The translations under genes were made by a program, and so were the position numbers. Positions 59,852 to 64,000 of a stretch of DNA of 64,000 nt are shown in pieces (position 1 is the stretch's first letter; the number at the start of each line of letters is the position of its first letter). The stretch covers positions 124,001 through 188,000 of the forward strand of contig JAAYEF010000031.1 in NCBI GenBank assembly GCA_012728875.1. The letters run 5' to 3'. This DNA is from Candidatus Cloacimonadota bacterium. GTDB lineage: Bacteria > Cloacimonadota > Cloacimonadia > Cloacimonadales > Cloacimonadaceae. The notes under the pieces were generated by a model. That model searched no databases. It saw only the letters and a list, made by a program, of their open reading frames with translations, and had not been told where the DNA came from.

Positions 59852-60247
59852 ATGAAGATCAACGACATCAGCTATCAAATCAGAGGCGCCATATTTGATG
59901 TCTATAACGAGCTTGGACCAGGCTTGTTGGAAAATGTTTATGAAAAAGCCATGGTGCACGAACTTCAAACCAGAGGCTTGAACGTGCAATGCCAAGTTCC
60001 CATCGAAATTTTGTACAAGGGCAAGCCCTTGGGAATGCACTACAAACTTGACATGCTGGTGGAAAATACCGTGGTGGTTGAACTGAAATCTGTGGAAACC
60101 CTGCTGCCGCTGTTTAAAAAGCAGCTTGAGACCTATCTCAAACTATCCGGAAAACCTTTGGGAATTCTGGTGAATTTCAATACCAACAACCTGAACAACA
60201 ACATCATACGTATAGCCAATTGCCCAGACAATCAGGAATTAAAATAA
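59852..60247 (+). CDS. GxxExxY protein (PD-(D/E)XK-nuclease-like)
   Basis: GAIFDVYNELGPGLLENVYEKAMVHELQTRGL, YKLDMLVENTVVVELKSVETLLPLFKKQLETYLKL. Confidence 0.92.
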   Translation: MKINDISYQIRGAIFDVYNELGPGLLENVYEKAMVHELQTRGLNVQCQVPIEILYKGKPLGMHYKLDMLVENTVVVELKSVETLLPLFKKQLETYLKLSGKPLGILVNFNTNNLNNNIIRIANCPDNQELK

Positions 60248-60248
60248 A

Positions 60249-60278
60249 AAAATCAGCGTAATCGGCGCAATCTGCGTG
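60249..60278. repeat. Right imperfect inverted repeat of GxxExxY cassette A
   Basis: aaaatcagcgtaatcggcgcaatctgcgtg, reverse complement of 59808-59837 with 4 mismatches. Confidence 0.8.
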
Positions 60279-60283
60279 CAAAC

Positions 60284-61891
60284 ATGAAAAATAAAAACCT
60301 CCGCATCTTCCTCCTCATCCTCCTCGACGTTCTCATCGTCCTTTTTTCCTTCCTCGTGATGGCAAAATTGCGCACCGGCACCCGACGCATGTTGGCGGAT
60401 TTCGTTTGGTGGCGAGCATTTTTCGCCTTTGTGGGCATCTGGATCGTGGGCGGTCTTTTTGGCGGAAAATACCATCTGGAAAAGGTTTCCCGGGGCAAAA
60501 ACATGCTGCGCCAGATCATCCAAAGCGACTTGGCCGCCGTCGCCATGATCTTCGGTTTGATCTACGTTTTCGGCCAATTCCGCTTTTCCCGCAAGATCGT
60601 TTTGGGCACCATGCTGGGCACTTTCGGTTTGGAACTCTTCATTTTCATGGGCATCTATTATGCGCTCAGTTTCCGCCGCGAAAACCGCAATTATGCCTCG
60701 ACACCCATCACCACCAAATCTCCAGCCCTGGAGGAAGCGCAAAGCCCCATCGACATTCTGCAAATCCCCAAAACCATCCCCGCCATCAGCCACAATGTTT
60801 ATTCCCCCATCTTTTCCGAAAAGGGCATTGAAGCCAGCTTGAGCCAGCCCCTGCGCCAAAACTATCTGCGTCAATTTGAAGAACTCTGCGATTTTTTGGA
60901 GGAATATCTGGATCTAAACCGCTTTGCGGACGCCGAAACCCTGATCCTGAATTCCGAAGTTCTCTTCAACGTCGAAAAAGAACTTCCCTCCTCGCGGCAG
61001 ATGTTTATCAACCTGCATCGCATCAACGACTTGCGCCGTCTGAACGTCTATCTCATCAAGGTGAGCGAACTCCTCAAAGACGGCGGTGTCTTCATCTGTC
61101 ACGGACAAACCATCACCGAACGGCGCACTCACTTCAACCGAAAATACAGCCCCATCCTCGGTCCGCCGCTCTATTTCCTGGATTTCCTTTTGCGCCGCGT
61201 GATGCCCAAACTTCCCATCTTCCAAGGCTGGTATTTCGCACTCACCCGGGGCCAAAACCGCGCCCTCTCTGAAACCGAGATGCTGGGGCGTTTCTATTTC
61301 TGCGGTTTCGAACTGGTCCACAAGCGCGAAATCGACGGCCTCATGCACTTCATCCTGAAAAAAACCAATCCTCCCCGCACAGACCAAAACCCAAGCTACG
61401 GCCCGCTGATCCGCCTCAAACGCCTGGGCCAAAACCGCAAGGTGATCTATCTGCGCAAATTCCGCACCATGCACCCCTACAGCGAATATCTGCAGGATTA
61501 CGTTTTCCAAACCAACGCCCTGCAGGAGGGCGGAAAATTCAAAAACGACTTTCGCGTGACCTCCTGGGGTAAAGTTATGCGCAGCTTGTGGATAGACGAA
61601 TTGCCCCAATTCTACAATTTCTTCCGCGGCGAACTGGCATTGGTGGGTGTGCGTGCCCTCAGCGAACACTATTTTTCCCTGTATCCCCCTGAGATGCAGG
61701 AACTTCGCCTCACGCTCAAACCCGGCCTTATCCCGCCTTTTTACGCCGACCTGCCCCAAACCTTTGAGGAAATTGTGGAATCCGAACGCCGCTATATTTT
61801 GGCAAAACACAAAAAACCCTTCGCCACAGATTGGAAATATTTCTGGACCGGGCTGTGGAACATCATCTTTGCCCGGGCACGCAGTAAGTGA
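60284..61891 (+). CDS. Bacterial sugar transferase (initiating glycosyl-1-phosphate transferase) with an extra central domain
   Basis: N-terminal TM segments; C-term VIYLRKFRTMHPYSEY...FRVTSWGKVMRSLWIDELPQFYNFFRGELALVGVRALSEHYFSLYPPE. Confidence 0.88.
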   Translation: MKNKNLRIFLLILLDVLIVLFSFLVMAKLRTGTRRMLADFVWWRAFFAFVGIWIVGGLFGGKYHLEKVSRGKNMLRQIIQSDLAAVAMIFGLIYVFGQFRFSRKIVLGTMLGTFGLELFIFMGIYYALSFRRENRNYASTPITTKSPALEEAQSPIDILQIPKTIPAISHNVYSPIFSEKGIEASLSQPLRQNYLRQFEELCDFLEEYLDLNRFADAETLILNSEVLFNVEKELPSSRQMFINLHRINDLRRLNVYLIKVSELLKDGGVFICHGQTITERRTHFNRKYSPILGPPLYFLDFLLRRVMPKLPIFQGWYFALTRGQNRALSETEMLGRFYFCGFELVHKREIDGLMHFILKKTNPPRTDQNPSYGPLIRLKRLGQNRKVIYLRKFRTMHPYSEYLQDYVFQTNALQEGGKFKNDFRVTSWGKVMRSLWIDELPQFYNFFRGELALVGVRALSEHYFSLYPPEMQELRLTLKPGLIPPFYADLPQTFEEIVESERRYILAKHKKPFATDWKYFWTGLWNIIFARARSK

Positions 61892-61914
61892 AAACACTTG
61901 GACAGCATTAGCTC

Positions 61915-61950
61915 ATACGGATCAAACGGATATAACGGATCAAACGGATG
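61915..61950. repeat. Left imperfect inverted repeat of GxxExxY cassette B (tandem ACGGATCAA-like 9-mers)
   Basis: atacggatcaaacggatataacggatcaaacggatg; pairs with 62347-62382 (30/36). Confidence 0.78.
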
Positions 61951-62343
61951 AGGTTGATATATCAGGAGTTAACGCAGGAGATTCTGGGCGCTTGCATGGA
62001 AGTTTACAACCAGCTTGGAAGTGGATTTTTGGAAGCAGTCTATTGCGATGCTCTGGAATACGAATTTTCCCTGAGGGGCATCCCTGCCAAGCGCGAAAAA
62101 GTATTTTATATCTCATATAAAGACAAACAGTTAAGTAAATACTACAAGGCGGACTTCCTCTGCTTTGATAAAATCATCCTGGAGATCAAGGCAGTTGACA
62201 AGATCCTGCCCGTGCACAAGCAACAGTTGTTTAACTATCTGAAACTCTCAGACTTAAAACTCGGCTATGTCATCAATTTTGGTGGCATCAAACTGGAATG
62301 GGAGCGCATACCCAATCTCTATTCCAAGCCACAAACCAACTAA
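61948..62343 (+). CDS. GxxExxY protein (PD-(D/E)XK-nuclease-like)
   Basis: EILGACMEVYNQLGSGFLEAVYCDALEYEFSLRGI, KADFLCFDKIILEIKAVDKILPVHKQQLFNYLKLSDLKLGYVINFG. Confidence 0.92.
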   Translation: MRLIYQELTQEILGACMEVYNQLGSGFLEAVYCDALEYEFSLRGIPAKREKVFYISYKDKQLSKYYKADFLCFDKIILEIKAVDKILPVHKQQLFNYLKLSDLKLGYVINFGGIKLEWERIPNLYSKPQTN

Positions 62344-62346
62344 AAC

Positions 62347-62382
62347 CATCCGTTCAATCAGTTTTATCAGTTTTATCCGTAT
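62347..62382. repeat. Right imperfect inverted repeat of GxxExxY cassette B
   Basis: catccgttcaatcagttttatcagttttatccgtat, reverse complement of 61915-61950 with 6 mismatches. Confidence 0.78.
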
Positions 62383-62409
62383 AAAATTAATACTACCGAG
62401 GCCAAACCC

Positions 62410-63708
62410 ATGAAACGTCTTCTCTTCCTTTTGATTTTGATTATTTCCGCCGCTCTCTTGCCCGCCCAAAGTCTGGCAACTCAGCCCACACCCCAGCCCC
62501 TGCCATACTTTCAAGATTTTGTAACCCTTATCTGGGGCTCGGGTATTTATCCTGAAGGAATGCAGGGTTGGAGGATTGGAGGAATGTCGGACGCATATAA
62601 TCTCTCGGAACCCGTGAGTAATAGACCCATGGAAGCTGGGGCGGACGCTTCTACAACCCGGGCAAACCTGCAAAATTATAAAGGAAAAATCGGCTTCATC
62701 TGCAGCGATATTGCAGACATAAGCCTGGTCTTCGCAATTCAAACCACCGGACAAAGAAATATTTCGCTTTCCTACGACATCATGACCATCCGTAATCCCT
62801 ACGGTTACCTGGGTAGCAACCGCATCAATGAAGCCACCATGCTCTACAGGGTGGGCAATTCGGGTCCCTTCACCATGCTTGATGGGCTTGAATATGTGAA
62901 CAACAGTATCCTCAAGACTTCAGCGGGCGACACCAGCCCTCAAAAATTGGAATCCAGGTCCATTGTTCTGCCTGCTGAATGCGAAAACCAGCCTGAAGTC
63001 CAATTGCGTCTGGCTTCAAGGTATGTCAGTGGTTCCGGGGGCTCACCCGGTTTTACCATCGACAACATCGTTGTGACCGGCGAAGAGATGCCAACCGTGC
63101 CAGTGATCCTCTCATCCTTCACTGCCACAGCGCTTTCCACGGCTGCGGTGCGTTTGGATTGGTGCACCCAGTCCGAAACCGGAGTTTTGGGTTTCTACCT
63201 GCTGCGCGGCAAGCATGATCCCGCCTCCGCAGAGTTGATCTCGGCGCTGATTCCTGCCACAAACAGCTCTCAAACCCAAAACTATTCCCACACGGATTCA
63301 AGCCTCACCGAACCGGGTTTGTATCACTATTGGCTGCAAATTCTGGATCTGGATGGCAGCCAAGCCTGGCACGGCCCCGTCTCCGTTATCTTGCAAAGCG
63401 CCTCCGATTCCCAAACTCCGCAAATTCCCCTGCAAACCGGCATCACCTCCGTTTTTCCCAATCCCTTCAATCCCGACGCCTTTATTGAATATCATCTGGA
63501 AAAGGCAAGCCCCGTCAGCTTCAGCATTTACGACAAGCGCGGCAGGTTGATCCGCCGCCTCGAGCCCGCCCCGCAAAACGCCGGCAGCCACCGGCTCTAT
63601 TGGGATGGACTGGATGGCAGTGGAAGCCCCTGTCCCACAGGCATATATCATATCCGCATGGACGCCGGCAGCCAAAAATATTTTGCCCGCGCCGCGCTCA
63701 TCAAATGA
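62410..63708 (+). CDS. Secreted protein with C-terminal FlgD-like/sorting-type domain
   Basis: Signal peptide MKRLLFLLILIISAALLPAQS; C-term TSVFPNPFNPDAFIEYHLEKASPVSFSIYDKRGRLIRRLEPAPQNAGSHRLYWDGLDGSGSPCPTGIYHIRM. Confidence 0.85.
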   Translation: MKRLLFLLILIISAALLPAQSLATQPTPQPLPYFQDFVTLIWGSGIYPEGMQGWRIGGMSDAYNLSEPVSNRPMEAGADASTTRANLQNYKGKIGFICSDIADISLVFAIQTTGQRNISLSYDIMTIRNPYGYLGSNRINEATMLYRVGNSGPFTMLDGLEYVNNSILKTSAGDTSPQKLESRSIVLPAECENQPEVQLRLASRYVSGSGGSPGFTIDNIVVTGEEMPTVPVILSSFTATALSTAAVRLDWCTQSETGVLGFYLLRGKHDPASAELISALIPATNSSQTQNYSHTDSSLTEPGLYHYWLQILDLDGSQAWHGPVSVILQSASDSQTPQIPLQTGITSVFPNPFNPDAFIEYHLEKASPVSFSIYDKRGRLIRRLEPAPQNAGSHRLYWDGLDGSGSPCPTGIYHIRMDAGSQKYFARAALIK

Positions 63709-63885
63709 TGTCGAAGCACCTGAGACCAAAAAGATTAGAAACCTAACACCCATTTTACATGCTTTTCCAAGCCCCAAACCGGTCAAAAAAAGCTTGCCAA
63801 AACACACATGTTTTTTAAACTTGTTCCAAGAGACTGGAATTTTATCCAAACAATTCATAACACACTCGTAATTCAGGGAGGAATT

Positions 63886-64000
63886 ATGAAAAAGATATTT
63901 TTTGTTTTTGCCCTGCTGTTGATGGCAGGATTGGTTTTTGCGCAGACTCCGTTTACAGCAACCTACACATTTGGCAATGACGGTAACGTTGCCAGCTTTG
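63886..64000 (+). CDS. Secreted protein, 3' truncated by window
   Basis: RBS gggagg then ATG; MKKIFFVFALLLMAGLVFAQTPFTATYTFGNDGNVASF... (signal peptide). Confidence 0.8.
   Translation, partial: MKKIFFVFALLLMAGLVFAQTPFTATYTFGNDGNVASF

Noticed and set aside
60914-61897. 327-aa minus-strand ORF
   Set aside because: Shadow of the sugar transferase gene; composition biased and without motifs.
1-64000. CRISPR arrays, rRNA genes, transposases, integrases
   Set aside because: None recognised: no regularly spaced repeats, no rRNA-like sequence and no transposase motifs in the ORF set.

Overview
The window looks like a bacterial chromosome segment dominated by one very long surface-polysaccharide locus (about 11.6-61.9 kb). 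From 7.3 kb to the end, every gene I call is on the + strand. The host may be Cloacimonadota-like, because secreted proteins carry FlgD-like 'FPNPF(N/H)P...G.Y' C-termini; this is inference only. The left flank holds a secreted propeller-type protein (truncated by the window), an M20 amidohydrolase, asd, tRNA-Arg(CCT), an RNB-family exoribonuclease, a secreted Ig-like protein and a large CotH/lamin-tail protein. The locus contains two Wzx-type flippases, a Wzy/ligase-like protein, a DUF6044-like membrane protein, an initiating sugar transferase and several glycosyltransferases. Its sugar-nucleotide genes are rmlA, gmd/fcl, SDR epimerases, a WecE-like aminotransferase, an NDP-hexose 2,3-dehydratase and a Gfo/Idh reductase. 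It also has a large acyl/amino-acid decoration set: four CapK/PaaK-like adenylate-forming enzymes, MaoC, a CitE-like lyase, an Orr-like racemase, an AlaDH/PNT-like dehydrogenase, three ATP-grasp proteins, FemAB/GNAT proteins and a formyltransferase. The strongest observations are: (1) two intact GxxExxY (PD-(D/E)XK-like) genes and one decayed copy within 3.7 kb, the intact ones tightly bracketed by imperfect inverted repeats built of 9-nt units; (2) a deoxy-aminosugar module next to an unusual acyl-activation gene set, suggesting an undescribed acylated 4-amino-2,4,6-trideoxyhexose glycan; (3) a sugar-transfer ATP-grasp gene interrupted by an in-frame TGA; (4) a 38-nt dispersed intergenic repeat at the same distance (141-145 nt) upstream of two genes; (5) a tandem CapK pair whose C-terminal halves are much more alike than their N-terminal halves.
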